This document shows positions 10,901 to 22,200 of a stretch of DNA of 64,000 nucleotides, one piece after another. The translations under genes and the position numbers were made by a program. The stretch's first letter is position 1. Every line of letters starts with the position of its first letter. This stretch comes from Yamagishiella unicocca (taxonomy: Eukaryota > Chlorophyta > Chlorophyceae > Chlamydomonadales > Volvocaceae): the NCBI GenBank assembly GCA_003116995.1, contig BDSL01000002.1, positions 2,874,001 to 2,938,000 on the forward strand, written 5' to 3'. The notes under the pieces are model-generated. The model saw nothing but the letters and a program-made list of their open reading frames with translations. It was not told the origin of the DNA and did not search any database.

Positions 10901-13900
10901 AATCACCGCGTCACAACCTCCATACTGCCCAGTCTACTGTGCAGCAGCGTGGCAAGGAGATGCGGAAATAACCCTAGGCTTTGCGTAACCCACTTTCAGT
11001 TGGCCGTTCTTGTTGTGCCGCCTGGCGGGTTGCGTTGCCGGACAGATATTGTTTGTTCATAAAGCCAGATTTGCATACACTAGAATCACCGCGTCACAAC
11101 CTCCATACTGCCCAGTCTACTGTGCAGCAGCGTGGCAAGGAGATGCGGAAATAGCCATGGTCGTGCGTGGCCCACTCTGGGCGGGCACCTGCCGTGGTGC
11201 TGTCCGCGGGGCCACGGGGCCAAACACACGATCCTTCTACACATTTGCACCACAACCCCACACTCCACATCCGAACGAATCCTGCGACAGTCCGTCGCGC
11301 TCTTGCCTCGGCAGCTGCCTGCTGCCATAGCGGCAGCCCTAAGCCATCAGCTCATGCCACCGGCCATCCCATACACACGCCTTCTAGCCGCCCACCACCC
11401 CCCGCAATGTTGTTTCTCCGCCGCAGGTCGAGCGCTTCGTGTTCCGTCCCGGATTGGCGGACAAGGCGCGGTACTACGCAGTCGTCTTCCTCAACCAGGT
11501 ACGACACGTCGTACGTTGCCGCATCGAGCCGACCCGGCTCTGTACGGCCTGCTTTTATTGCCAGCTGCTCCATGCTTCGGAGCTCATCCATCGCGCTTGC
11601 GTGTATCAATCTGACGGCGAGCTGGCTGCGGCTGCAGGTGCCTCTCAGCCACCGCGCCTCTGAGGGCGGAGACACGTTGGCCAAGCAAGTCATCGATGTG
11701 TACTTCACGCTGTTCCGAATGGTGGTGGAGGGGCACATCGGCTCGGCGGCGCAGCTCCGAAAACATCAGGTGGGCAGTGCAGGGTCAGCGTTGTGGCGCT
11801 CAGCCTCCGGCTGGCACCGGAGCGGCGCGGAATGCCCCGTGCTGACCTCATGGTAGTGTCGGTTTCGGTTTGATTTTGTTGGTTGCGTACGTACGGATCG
11901 CTGCAGCGGTTGCGCCGGAGGGTATGATGAGTAATTCTTGTTGAAGTCTCAAACGACCCTTGGGTCGCCATGTGGACCAACCTGATGCACTGACCTCTAC
12001 CGCGCAAAACTGCTGGCCTGAAGCGATGTCTCCCAAATTGACAGTAGTGAAGGGCTTTCCATGACTATAGGATGCCGCACGGCGTCTATTAAAACCCCGA
12101 GTGCATGGCGGCGCATGATTGCTGCGCGCTCCCCGCTAGCAGAACAAGGGCTGGGGGATGATGAGTCAAGTCCTTTCCTCGTTGAAGTCTCAAGCGACCC
12201 TTGGGTCGAACTGTGGACCACCCTAAGGCTCTGACCCCAGACCATAACGGCCACACGCGCACGTTATCAACTCGTGACGTGCTCCGACATGCGCATGTGC
12301 TGCTGCTGATCCAGTCCCACCGCTTCGCAACCAAAACAGTTTTGCCGAGTCGCTGCAGCGCACCGATCCATGCCCGTGTCCGACGCTGTATACCCCACCG
12401 TGGCTGAGGTCATGCTGCGTGGCCCTCCCGACCCCCACCTGTCGGTGATCTTCTGCCTTGACGGTCCATTGGTTCACCTCCCGCCCTGGCTGCTGCGGCT
12501 CGTGCGTGGTGTGCAGGAGGAGAAGTACGCGGTGGAGAAGAAGAAGTTCTGGAAGGAACAGCGGCACGCGGCGGCTCAGGGCAGCCGGGGAGGCGGCCGG
12601 GGAGGGAGAGGCGGCAGGGGGGGCCGCAAACCGCGGCCGCCGCCGCCGCCCAAGCTGGCAGTGGTAAGTTGCCGCGGCCGGGGGCTCCTGTCTGGTGGAC
12701 GAGAGGCCGGAGTTTGCCCGGACGGCTAGGGGCGCATGCCCCTCCCTGGATCGACGAGTGGCTTGTGGCGTGTGTATTCCAGTCACTGCATTCCCTGGCT
12801 GGTCCTCTGGGCCCCATGACCGACCGCCACGGCATCGCCGCTAGCTTGCCGTTTCCTCATCACACCGCCTGCGATCCTGTCGATTCGATCCCCTAAAGCC
12901 CATGCTCAACCCGCTACCACCGCCCCCATTGCACCCACCCCGCCGCCGCCACCCAGGCCGAGGAGGTCGACGCGCGGCTGCTGTCTGGGCTCATCACCGG
13001 CGTGCGCCGCGCCTTCCCCTTCGTGAAGCCGGAGGACGTGGAGCCCCTGGTGGAGCGGTCCGCCTCGCAGCTGTTCCGGATGGTGCACACGGCCCCCTTC
13101 ACGGTGGCGGTGCAGTCGCTGATGCTCATGTACCAGCTCATGTCCGCGAGGGCGTCCATCAGCGACAGGTGGGCCGGTTGGTCATGTGGGTCGGTGGGTC
13201 GGTGCTGGTACATGGGTCGTGTGGGTCGGTGGATCGCAGCGCGGCAGGTGGCGGACCCAGTCGGTGTGCGGGACCCTGGACCGGAGCCGCTGGGGTGGCC
13301 CGGAGGGTTAGCTGGCTGCCGCTCCACCACTGATTGCCAGCTGCACCCTGCCCCGCACGCAGGTACTATCGCGCTCTGTACGCAGCGCTGGACCGCGAGG
13401 GGCCGACCACCTCGTCACGGGCGCCCATGTTCCTGGCGCTGCTGTTCAAGGCCATGCAGGTGCGCCGGAGCAGGGGGGGGAAGGGCAGGGGGGAAGGGCA
13501 GGAGGGCAGGGGGGAAAGGGCAGGGGGGAAAGGGCAGGGGGGAAGGGCGTCAGGGCTTGGGTCCCGCGGGCGTTGTTTAGCCTGTGTACACAACCCGTAG
13601 AGTCGGGGGCTGCCCAACTCTCCATGCGAGGCATAGGCGCCGGGCGTGTGGGATCGAGTCCGTCCTTGCTGCAGCTCGGTTGACTTCATCCTGTGCCAGC
13701 CTCACGGTTGTGACATCATCCCATTAGTATGCTCGTTTCGTCCTGGTGTCGTCCTGGTTAGTCCTGGTGCCGTCCTGGTGTGGTCCTGGTGTCGTCCTCA
13801 TTAGTCCTGATTAGTCCTATCGTCCTGCACCCACTCCCCCCCCACAACCGGTGCAGGGCGACGTGTCCGTGAAGCGAGTGTCCGCCTTCGCCAAGCGCCT

Positions 13901-16900
13901 GCTGCAGCTCGCGTCCGCCGCGCAGCCGAACTGGTCGTGCGGCGCACTGCTGCTGCTGTCCCAGGTGCGGGCGCCTGCTGCCTGCGACCCGCCTGCGCTG
14001 CTGGCCACTGTTCACTCCTCATCAGCCTTGCTGCTGCCATGACTCCCATGGCAGCCATGGCTTCCAGGGCATCGCTTTTATGCACTCACTTGCCACTGCA
14101 CCCCGTCCTTGACTTCCGACCTGTCGCTGTTATCTCAACGCGATTCCCCGTCTGTCGACGCACGGGTTTCCTCTCAATCCCCGCCTGGCTCCCGCTTCTC
14201 CCCCTCCCCCCCCGCACTCAGGTGCTGGCCAGCCAGCCGGCTCTGTGGGCGTCCATCACCCACCCAGAGGACCTGGGCGGCTCCGGCGTGGAGCAGTTCA
14301 AGGACCGCGATCCGGACGACCTCTTTGACGACGACGAGGATGACGGCATCGAGCGATTTCGCGACCAAGATGGCTCGGACGAGGATGACGGTGACGGCAA
14401 GAAGGCGGCGGCGGCTTCGTCGGGCAAGGCGAGCAAGGCGAAGCCTGGTAAGAAGGCCGCCGCGGCGGCGGATGGTGCAGACGGCGAGGACGCGGATGAG
14501 GACGCGGACGCGGAGCTGACAGGAGTGCGGTTGGACTTGGACGGCAGCCGCCGGAGTGCGCATGCGCTAGCGAGCACCAGCGGGCGCGCCGCGGCAGGCG
14601 GCAAGGCGGCGTCGGCCGGGGGACCCCCCCCCGCCGGGTCGCTGGCGGCCAAGGCGGCGGTGGCAGTGGCGGAGGCGCGAGCGGAGGCGGCGGCGCAGCT
14701 GTGGCCGCAGCCGGGGTACTACGAGATGGACAAAAGGTGCGGGGGGCCCCGACCGCGCGTGTGTGGCTGGGTGGTTGTGGCGGTGACGACTCCGGCGGGG
14801 GTCCACTGGCGGTTTGGGTGTCCCCAGGTGGTTTGGTAATCATCACTAGCAACGCAGCCCTGGACACCAGGTGCTTCCTCATCATTCTCCTCAGATATCC
14901 TGATCAAACCCGCGTCTCTTATCACCCACCCACCCTCGCGAGCCCCACTCCCTCCCACTGCCATATCTCCTCCCTCGGGTCACCGGCTTACACGCTGCAC
15001 CCTCTCGCACCCGCACCCCGCCCCGCCCCGCCCCGTCTCGCTCCGGCACGCTCAGGGAGCCCCTCTACGCCAACGCCGACCGGTCCTGCTGGTGGGAGCT
15101 GACGGCGCTGGCGGCGCACGCGCACCCCTCCGTGTCCGCCATGGCGCGGTCGCTGCTGAGCGGCGCCCCCGTCATGTTCGACGGAGACCCGCTGCGGGAC
15201 CTCAGCCTGTCGGCCTTCCTGGACAAGTTCGTCAACAAGAAGCCGAAGGTGGGTATTTAGGGTTTTGCGTGGGTTAAAGATCTTGATGGTTTTGCCTCGT
15301 AAGGGTCTCCCTTATCTTATTGCTGGAAAGACACGGCTCGTGGGTCTTCACTTCGCCTCTTTTTCCCCGCGCAACAAGACCTTACCGTTGCATGCACGAT
15401 CACTTGGCACACGAGCGTTCCCAATCCCAAAGCATCTTACTTCGGACACCTTCCCCCGGCGCTATCGCGAACCCGCCTTGCCAACGTAGTTAAAAAATTC
15501 AAATATCCGGATCCTGCATCTCACCCACCCCGCTCCTCCTCCGTCTGTCGTCTATCCTTGCAGCCCGCCACCCGCGGTGCGTCAGTCATGCAGCCCACGG
15601 CCGCGGCTCAGGCTTCCGGCAAGCCGCAGCAGAAGCGCAGCGGCAGCCTGGCGCAGCTCAGCAGCGACGCATTCGCCTCGCTGGCTGAGGCGCAGGTGGA
15701 CTCCGCGGACATCTTCTTCCACAAGTAAGTCGCGGCCGCTGCGCCGGCCGGTCGCCTGCTCCTGTCATCATCCACGAATACCAGTGTTAGTTTTAAACCA
15801 GGCTTAGAACTTACATCGGCATTCGTCGGAGCGGTGTCTGCCTGCATGCGGCCGCGATCCCAGTCCGTCACCTGCTCCGCTGCTTCTCGTCCCGCACCCG
15901 GCCCCTCCCCTCCCCTTCACACCCGGCCGCACCCGGTCATTAGGTTACGTGCGTTCTCATGTATCGCTGTCGGGGTTTCTTTTCGATGCCCCGCCAGGTT
16001 CCTGAACCTCAAGGGCGTCAAGGACAAGCGCCTGGCCCGCGTGGGCGCCAAGGCGGCCAAGAAGCGCAAGGAGGGCGAGGAGGAGGAGTACGCCGGGAGG
16101 GGGGGTGTCTTGGAGGAGGACCTCAGCGAGGCGGAGGACGAGGAGGTGGACCGGTACCTGGCGACACAGGTGGGCAGGCGGGGAGGGGCGGGCGGGACCG
16201 GACTGGGCGCTGCGCTCCCTCTGCTTGCTGCTGCTGCTGAGCTGTGATGGCGACGTTGCATTGTGGCGACGGTGATGATGATGCTGGTGGTGACGGTCCG
16301 CACTCACCCGGGCTGCAGCGTGTCCGCCAACCTCCAACCTCTCTCCTAAATCCATTCACCGGCTTCTCCCCACCCTTCCGCACCAAACTCGCTAACCACA
16401 GGAGGGCATGGCTGACGATGCTCTGGGTGACCCCGACGTGGGTTACGACTACGAGCAGCTGGCTCATGCCATGGTGACTGGCGCCCTCAACGACCCGGAG
16501 GACGATGCGGGTGAGCGGCTGGGCGAGGGGGCGGCGGCTGCCTGGCCGCCTGGCGGGTTGCCGGGTTGGCTTGGGGGTGTATAAAAACCGTTTTACGCAA
16601 CGGGACAGGATAGTCCCGTTGGGGGGGTCCACCCCCCCCTGGTTGCGAGGGGTCGGGAGGGTTGGAAGGCGCGCATCAAAGGCCGTCGTATGTTCGTCAC
16701 GGACGCGTGGTCCGCAAGGCCCAGGTGGAAGCACATTAATGAGGCGGGAGTGTGTTGTTTTCACAATAAGGGCCAATGTGCGCTTGTGGGGATGTTACCA
16801 AGGAAGCTTCCAGGAGTGAAGGGCGCACGGTAGGTGAGGGCCGGTGATGCGGATGTGCTTTGTTCAGGGCTGGACCCTCATCGGCTCCCATGTCTTGACC

Positions 16901-17824
16901 GCCAACCTGTCCTTGCGCCGACCTCTGCTTACCCCTGCAGATGATATGGACGAGGGCGACAGTGATGGCCGGGGAGGCAGCGGCAGCGACGCCGGCAGCG
17001 ACGACAGTCTGGGTGGCGCTAACGTGCTGGACCTGCCAAGTCCCAGCGCTGACGACGAGCCCGAGCAGTACGACAGCGATGACGGCCTCTCGGCGGCGCG
17101 GGGCAAGCGGCGGCGGGAGGCGATGAAGGCCGCCGGCGTCAGCGCCAAGGACCTTGAGGAGTTGTCTTCAGACGAGGAAGTGGAGGGCGACGAGGAGGAT
17201 GGGGAGGGTGAAGACGGGGCCGACAGCGACGACAGCGACGGCGGCATGGATGAGGAGGATGGCGCTGAAGAGCTGGACGTCGATGGCCGAGAAGAAGACG
17301 GCGATGACAGCGATGGCGATGATGATGGTGATGACGATGAGCTCCGTCTCCTGGCCGGCAGTGACGACGATGGCGACATGGACGCGGAGCTCCTTCGACT
17401 CATGGCTGGCAGCGACGACGATGGCGACGTAGACATGGGAGGCAGCGGCGACGACGACGACCAGGAGGCGCCCGAGTTGGTGCCGCTGGGTGGCAAGGCC
17501 GCGGGGAAGAAGGGCAAGGAGGGCGGCAAGGCCAAGAAGGCAGGAGGGGGCAGCCTGTTCGCTAGCGCGGATGACTACGCTGCGCTCATAGACCGCGCGG
17601 AGAAGGAAGCCGAGGCGGGGCCTGGAGGGGAGGAGGGCCGTGGGATTGAGCGGGGGAGAGGCCGGGGGGGCGGGCAGGGGGAAGGGGCCGCGGCAGGAGT
17701 GCTGGGCGAGGGGGGGCTGGTGGTGGGCGAGGGGGGTTCGCAGGAGGCCGGGGCGGCGGAGGGGCACGAGGGCGGGGCGGAGGCCGGGGCCGGGGCGGGC
17801 GGCGGACCTAAGCTGGCTGGCTGA
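4927..17824 (+). CDS. CEBPZ: Ribosome biogenesis factor Noc1/Mak21/CEBPZ, 18 exons
   Basis: Exons: 4927-5431, 5712-5995, 7094-7198, 7438-7503, 7703-7834, 8172-8354, 11427-11498, 11638-11769, 12517-12663, 12957-13168, 13363-13459, 13857-13964, 14222-14736, 15056-15248, 15564-15724, 15998-16169, 16402-16510, 16941-17824. All junctions agree in phase, giving about 1,358 residues. The order of conserved blocks matches human CEBPZ: GFKSLLGKAESSIWY, TSTDKLAATTLLVQ, ELFTKVLLPDRKLKFL, LVNKLGDPSRQVASKAVYLL, ARYYAVVFLNQ, AVQSLMLMYQLM, SISDRYYRALYAAL, KRVSAFAKRLLQ, REPLYANADRSCWWEL, DIFFHKFLNLKGVKDKR and GSLFASADDYAALI. The CBF/Mak21 domain spans about residues 550-950. Known: Noc1 pairs with Noc2 in the nucleolus for early 60S assembly. 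The N-terminus is basic and disordered; the C-terminal third is very acidic with a Gly/Glu tail. Introns 2 and 6 hold satellite-like arrays. Confidence 0.95.
6192..6863. repeat. 176-bp tandem repeat, ~3.8 copies, in CEBPZ intron 2
   Basis: Units start CCACATCTGCGCTCCACTCC at 6192, 6368, 6544 and 6720, so the period is 176 bp. Copies differ at few positions; the first differs most near its 3' end. The fourth stops after the word CTGTACAT. The array sits inside the spliced intron 5996-7093. Confidence 0.95.
7199..7300. repeat. Short degenerate repeats at the CEBPZ intron 3 donor
   Basis: Three copies of a block containing CTGGGGTGTCAGTGC start a few bases inside the 5' splice site at 7199. Confidence 0.75.
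8531..11156. repeat. 183-bp satellite-like array, 14 full copies plus a partial, in CEBPZ intron 6
   Basis: The word GTCACAACCTCCATA recurs every 183 bp at 8531, 8714, 8897 and on to 11093. The fifteenth copy is cut off near 11156. Copies are over 95 percent alike by eye. Each carries CTGTGCAGCAGCGTGGCAAG, TTGCGTAACCCACTTTCAG and an AT-rich TTGTTCATAAAACCAG. The whole array lies in the ~3.07-kb intron between exons encoding AHPVMKPVVIRE and VERFVFRPGL. Those exons join in phase and match CEBPZ, so the array must be spliced out. Confidence 0.98.
11940..12235. repeat. Duplicated ~56-bp hairpin element in CEBPZ intron 8
   Basis: Copies at 11940-11995 and 12181-12235 share GTTGAAGTCTCAA, then CGACCCTTGGGTCG (a 6-bp stem with a TT loop), then TGTGGACCA and a final CTGACC. 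They are direct repeats within one intron. Confidence 0.8.
13460..13550. repeat. G-rich (GGGGGGAAGGGCA)n tract at the CEBPZ intron 11 donor
   Basis: Purine-only units follow the donor GTGCGCC at 13460 within about 15 bp. Confidence 0.8.
13736..13830. repeat. GTCCTGGT tandem repeats in CEBPZ intron 11
   Basis: About ten degenerate copies of CGTCCTGGTGT or TTAGTCCTGA lie just upstream of the acceptor at 13856. Confidence 0.75.
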
Positions 17825-17910
17825 CTTAACTGTGGACGCGTGATGTGCTGTTGCCAGGTGTCTCGTGATTCAGCTCGGTCGCTTGGCACTGAGTGCCGAT
17901 GCCGTGACGA

Positions 17911-17915
17911 TGTAA
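17911..17915 (+). terminator. TGTAA polyadenylation signal of CEBPZ
   Basis: TGTAA lies 87 bp after the CEBPZ stop codon, the expected place for a chlamydomonad polyadenylation signal. Confidence 0.65.
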
Positions 17916-19243
17916 GGACTGTGGTAGCGTGTCCCCTTATTACACAGTGCGCTGCCGGCCATGCCCTCCCCTTGGGATTGGCCTTGGGGGTGCACTGGCT
18001 TGGGATTGAACCCTGACGAAGCCGCCGTCAATGGGCTGCATCTGCGGCCGTTGCCGGGTTCGGAGCCGCGTCGCCTGTAGGGCAGTGCGACACCGTGACA
18101 CGGGATCTCAGATCCGACGCGGGATCCGGCGTTGGATCCGATGCGTGATACAAGCTGTGTGCTAGGGAGGTCACCCTTCTTGCCCTAGTATGAGGCACAA
18201 AATCGAACTAATTAGTGGTAATTGTTACAGTGTGGTCCAAAATAGTTGGTCCAAAAGTGCAGAAAACCTACGCATAGCCGGACCCCACGCATCATGGACC
18301 CTACATAGAAAGCACAGACGAGCGCAGCAAACGATCCCACATGACGTCCGGCACTGCATGGGGATTGGGGGTCGCAAATCCCATTGCGTAGTACTATTCT
18401 CTGTTGACAAGGGGCAAGGGCACGATCTCCGGTAGGCGGCTGTATCAGAGCTTGTTTGGCAACTGCGAGATTCGTAGACACAGCCACAGCCCGACCAAGC
18501 CCGACGGCGCCCGCACCCATCGTACGTTAAGTGGCTGGGAATGCGGCTTGGTGGATGCATGGTGGATGAGAAACGATGAGAACCAGATAAGGCGGCAAAG
18601 TTGCCGAGGATATGGTCCAGAAGCAGATGACTGGCAGCCTACAGCAGCGTACGCTGGTCCGAGTACATTGGGCTGCAGTGGGAGACCCGTGGGGGGCGCC
18701 TGTGCGAATATTTGTTAGTCAGGTAGGTCGAGGTAGGTCAGGGTAGCGCGGTACAGAAGATACGTAGAGGGGAGGGGAGCTTCGTTACGTGCCGTATTGG
18801 TAGTTCGATTCTGTTTTGCAGTCGAGTGGGAAAGCTGGAGCATCGGGGCTTCGAAACAGTTCGGTGGGATTCGTGGGCAGGAAACGCCTGGGGACAGACC
18901 TGGGCAAGCTGACCCAGGTCGACGATTGTGGATGATGTACATGGTAAACACCTGCCAAGGAAAGACGAGAAATGACAAATGAGGGGCGTCGCTCGTACGA
19001 CACATCGGGTCAACGGCGTTGGTCGTTGATCTATGCGCTCAAAGGCTCGATACGCAAACTCTGTTGACCGGACACAACTTACAACTTGTATATATAGACG
19101 CTGTTACAAAACATCGCCTTAGAGAGCAACCACTTGTAGATTGCACAGGACCCGGGCCCTATCGGGCCTGGATAGCAAACTTGCTACCAGCCAGCCTATA
19201 TACCTGCAAACCTTGTTTAAGCAAATAGCTGCGGGTGTGCAGA
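17916..19243. other. Intergenic region between CEBPZ and GPKOW
   Basis: About 1.3 kb with no exon I can support. It contains a short GATCC-rich stretch near 18100-18145 and a TATATATAG run at about 19089-19097 that could serve the GPKOW promoter. The frames here are short and start and stop at random. Confidence 0.5.
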
Positions 19244-22200
19244 ATGCCTGGGGGCGAAGAGCAGAAGCCTTCCCTTGCCTTCACATTTCAGAAAAAGAAA
19301 GTTGTACAGAAGGTTGCAGCCAATGTCGATGAGCGCAAGGATAATGGCCAGCTCATCTCGGGCTTTGACGGGGCCAAGGCTCAGGTCGTGGGCGGGGATA
19401 GCGGCGCAGAAAATAAAACTTTCGTCATCCCAAAGCTTGAGAACACGTTCAAGACAGGCGTGGGCCCAAAGAAGTTCACGCCCTCGTTCAAGCCGCCCAG
19501 CGGTGAAGTGGTCAAGTTAGCGGATGGCGAGGACAAGTTCGTCCAGGCGGCGTCGACTGTGCCTGTGATTACTGAGTACGGTCTGCAGCTGCGCGACGTC
19601 AAGCCCGCGGACCGCGCTGAGGCCGCGGCGGCATCCAACGGCAACGGCGGGAACATCGCCGCTGCTGTCCTGGAGGAGCGGGCATTCCGCAACGCAGTAG
19701 AGGAGCTGCCGGACGTAGCTGACGTCGAGGTAAGCTACGCTACTGCGTCCTTGCCTCGAGCTCTTGCCAGGCCGCAGCTGCTCACAGCATCCCTTAGCCC
19801 CATCCATGGCAAATGTTGCCGCCACCAATGCTTCCTGTCCTCGCACGGAGCCCTCACGCACCCCGCCTTTCCCCAGACCTCGCCAGGCCTCTTGACTGCT
19901 GACTGCTGACCGCTGGCTGCTGTCACCGCTCGCAGGCGTACGAGAGCATGCCAGTGGAGGAATTTGGGCGGGCCATGCTGCGCGGCATGGGCTGGGAGGA
20001 GGGCATGGGCGTGGGGCGCAACCGGCGCCAAGTGGAGGCCATCGAATACGTACGGCGGCCGGAGCGGCTGGGCCTGGGCGCACAGCCGGTCAAACTGGGG
20101 GAGGACCCCGGCAAGCCGGTCAAGATGGGTGGGTGAGCAGGCCGTACGGTGTACGGCGGGCCGCAAGCAAGGGCCCGATGGTGGCGGGGCGGTTAGGCAG
20201 GGGTACGTTAGGTGTTACGATTGTGGGTGTGTCGAGCAACAGCACGAGGGGCCAAGGGGGCCGAGGGCCCTGAGCTGTGGGCAGCGGGTATCACGCTGCG
20301 GGGCGCCTCGAGGCAGTGGGCGACTCGGGGCCCTCGCAAGCAGCCATCACGCAGGCACCCTGAGCTCCACCCCCGCACCGACACGCTGCCTCCCACCCCG
20401 CCAACGCCTGCCCGTAGCCCTTCTACGGCTAGCATTACCTTCCCCCTTCCTCGTCTCACGGGCGCTCATGTGCCCCGCCGACCTCCTCCTCGTACCGCCC
20501 TCCCCCCCTTCCCTCCGTCCTCCAGGCGACAAGCCCCGCAAGCAGGACCTGGTGCTGGCTCCAGACGCGGACGGCCGGCAGCGCAACATCCGGACCCTTG
20601 ACGAGCAGCTGGTGCAGCGGAGCGCGGTGGGTGGGGTGCAGCGGTGCAGTGCAGTGGGTGGGGTGCAGCGGTGCAGTGCAGTGGGTGGGGTGCAGCGGTG
20701 CAGTGCAGTGGGTGGGGTGCAGCGGTGCAGTGCAGTGGGTGGGGTGCAGCGGTGCAGTGCAGTGGGTGGGGTGCAGCGCCGCAGTGCAGTGGGTGGGGTG
20801 CAGCGGCGCAGTGCAGTGGGTGGGGTGCAGCGGCGCGCGCATGATTGCACCCGGTCTCGGCAGCAGCAGCTGGCAGGGGAGGCTGCTGCCGAGGAAGCCG
20901 GGATAGCTATCGGCAGGGGAAGCCGTCGACAAACGGGTGCTGTGCTTACCTTTGTAACCTCAGGCCATACAGGCTGTGGTTGCGCCCGCCGTAGCGTGGG
21001 TCGGGACTGAACCCCGCCTGGTTTCCCCCCTGACCCGACCCGCCCCACAACCTAGGTGCTGCCCGGCCCCAAGGCCGGCAAGGCGATGCGGATTCTCGCG
21101 GGGCCGCATGCGGGGCTCGGTTGTACGGCACTGGAGGCACTGCCAAAGCTGGAGGGGCGGCCGGGTGGGTGGTTGGGGATGGCGGGTTGGGTGGGTGCGT
21201 GTGAGAGAGGTGGGGGCAGCGGGCGGGTGGGGGAGGATACGGGCGGGTGGGGGAGGATACGGGCGATGCGGGTTGTGGGAAGAGGGGCACGGCGGCGCGG
21301 ACCGTGCGGCATGTGGCGGCGTGGAGCTGTCCGATGTCCCGGGACTCGAGCCATCTGGGTCGTTGCGGTCTCACTGGGAGACGAACCGTCACGGAACGCA
21401 CACGTAACCACGATGAGCCCTCGGGCTATCGCGACTCTGGACGATGCCGCTGTCAGGCGGCTGTACCCCTACCGTGGGGTTTTGCTGGTGTTAGGTGGGA
21501 TGAGAAGTACTCCCTGAAGGGAGGCTGTCGGGCGGACACGCTATCAGAAAGCAGGAGGGCTGACCTAAACGATTTTTCCTCGCATCCTCGGGTCTCCCTC
21601 GAAATCCACCTGGCTGGCCGATTGATTGACTGACTGATGGACGAGTAAGCCTCTCGCACGCCCTCCACCTGGCCCCCCTCGCCGCCACTGGATGCAGAGC
21701 GGTGGCGCGTGCGGCTGTCCGCCAGCAACGAGGATGTCGAGGTGTTGGTTTCGGAGCTGGGGGAGAAGTGGGAGAAGGAGCAGGGCAGGCGGGACGCCGC
21801 GGGTGGCGGCGTCGGCGGCAGCGCGAGGGGACGAGACGAACATGGGGAGCGGGATCCGGATCGGGGCCGCGGCGGCCGGCGAGAGGGCTCTGCGGCAGCG
21901 GCGGCTGACGCTGGGGAGCCTGGCAGCAGCTTTCGTGGGGCCGGCGAGGCGGCGGGGGCACCTGCTTCCAGGTGTGCGTCAGGCCGGGGATCTGGGGGAA
22001 GGGGGTGTAGCGGCGAGGCCAGTAGCCCGACGAAAGGAGAAAAGGGTAGGGAAGACGACGGTGGTTGGATAACGGGTTGGAAAAGCGGGTGCCGCACACT
22101 GCCCAACGCCATCCACGGGTTGCAATAAAGGGCGGCCAGGCTTCCATGTCACCTTAACACTACGCATGTGGACCACAGGGCGAGCGCGCGTCGCGTCACA

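Noticed and set aside
8531..11156. CRISPR-like array of regular repeats
   Set aside because: The repeats are 183 bp and contiguous with no unique spacers. They lie in an intron of a eukaryotic gene, so this is a tandem satellite-type array.
16864..17535. Ser-rich minus-strand open frame
   Set aside because: It is the mirror of the Asp/Glu-rich CEBPZ tail, since GAC/GAG codons reverse to Ser/Pro codons.
20347..21048. Repetitive 233-codon minus-strand frame with His/Cys/Thr repeats
   Set aside because: It is produced by the 27-bp intronic minisatellite of GPKOW. A period divisible by three keeps any frame open.
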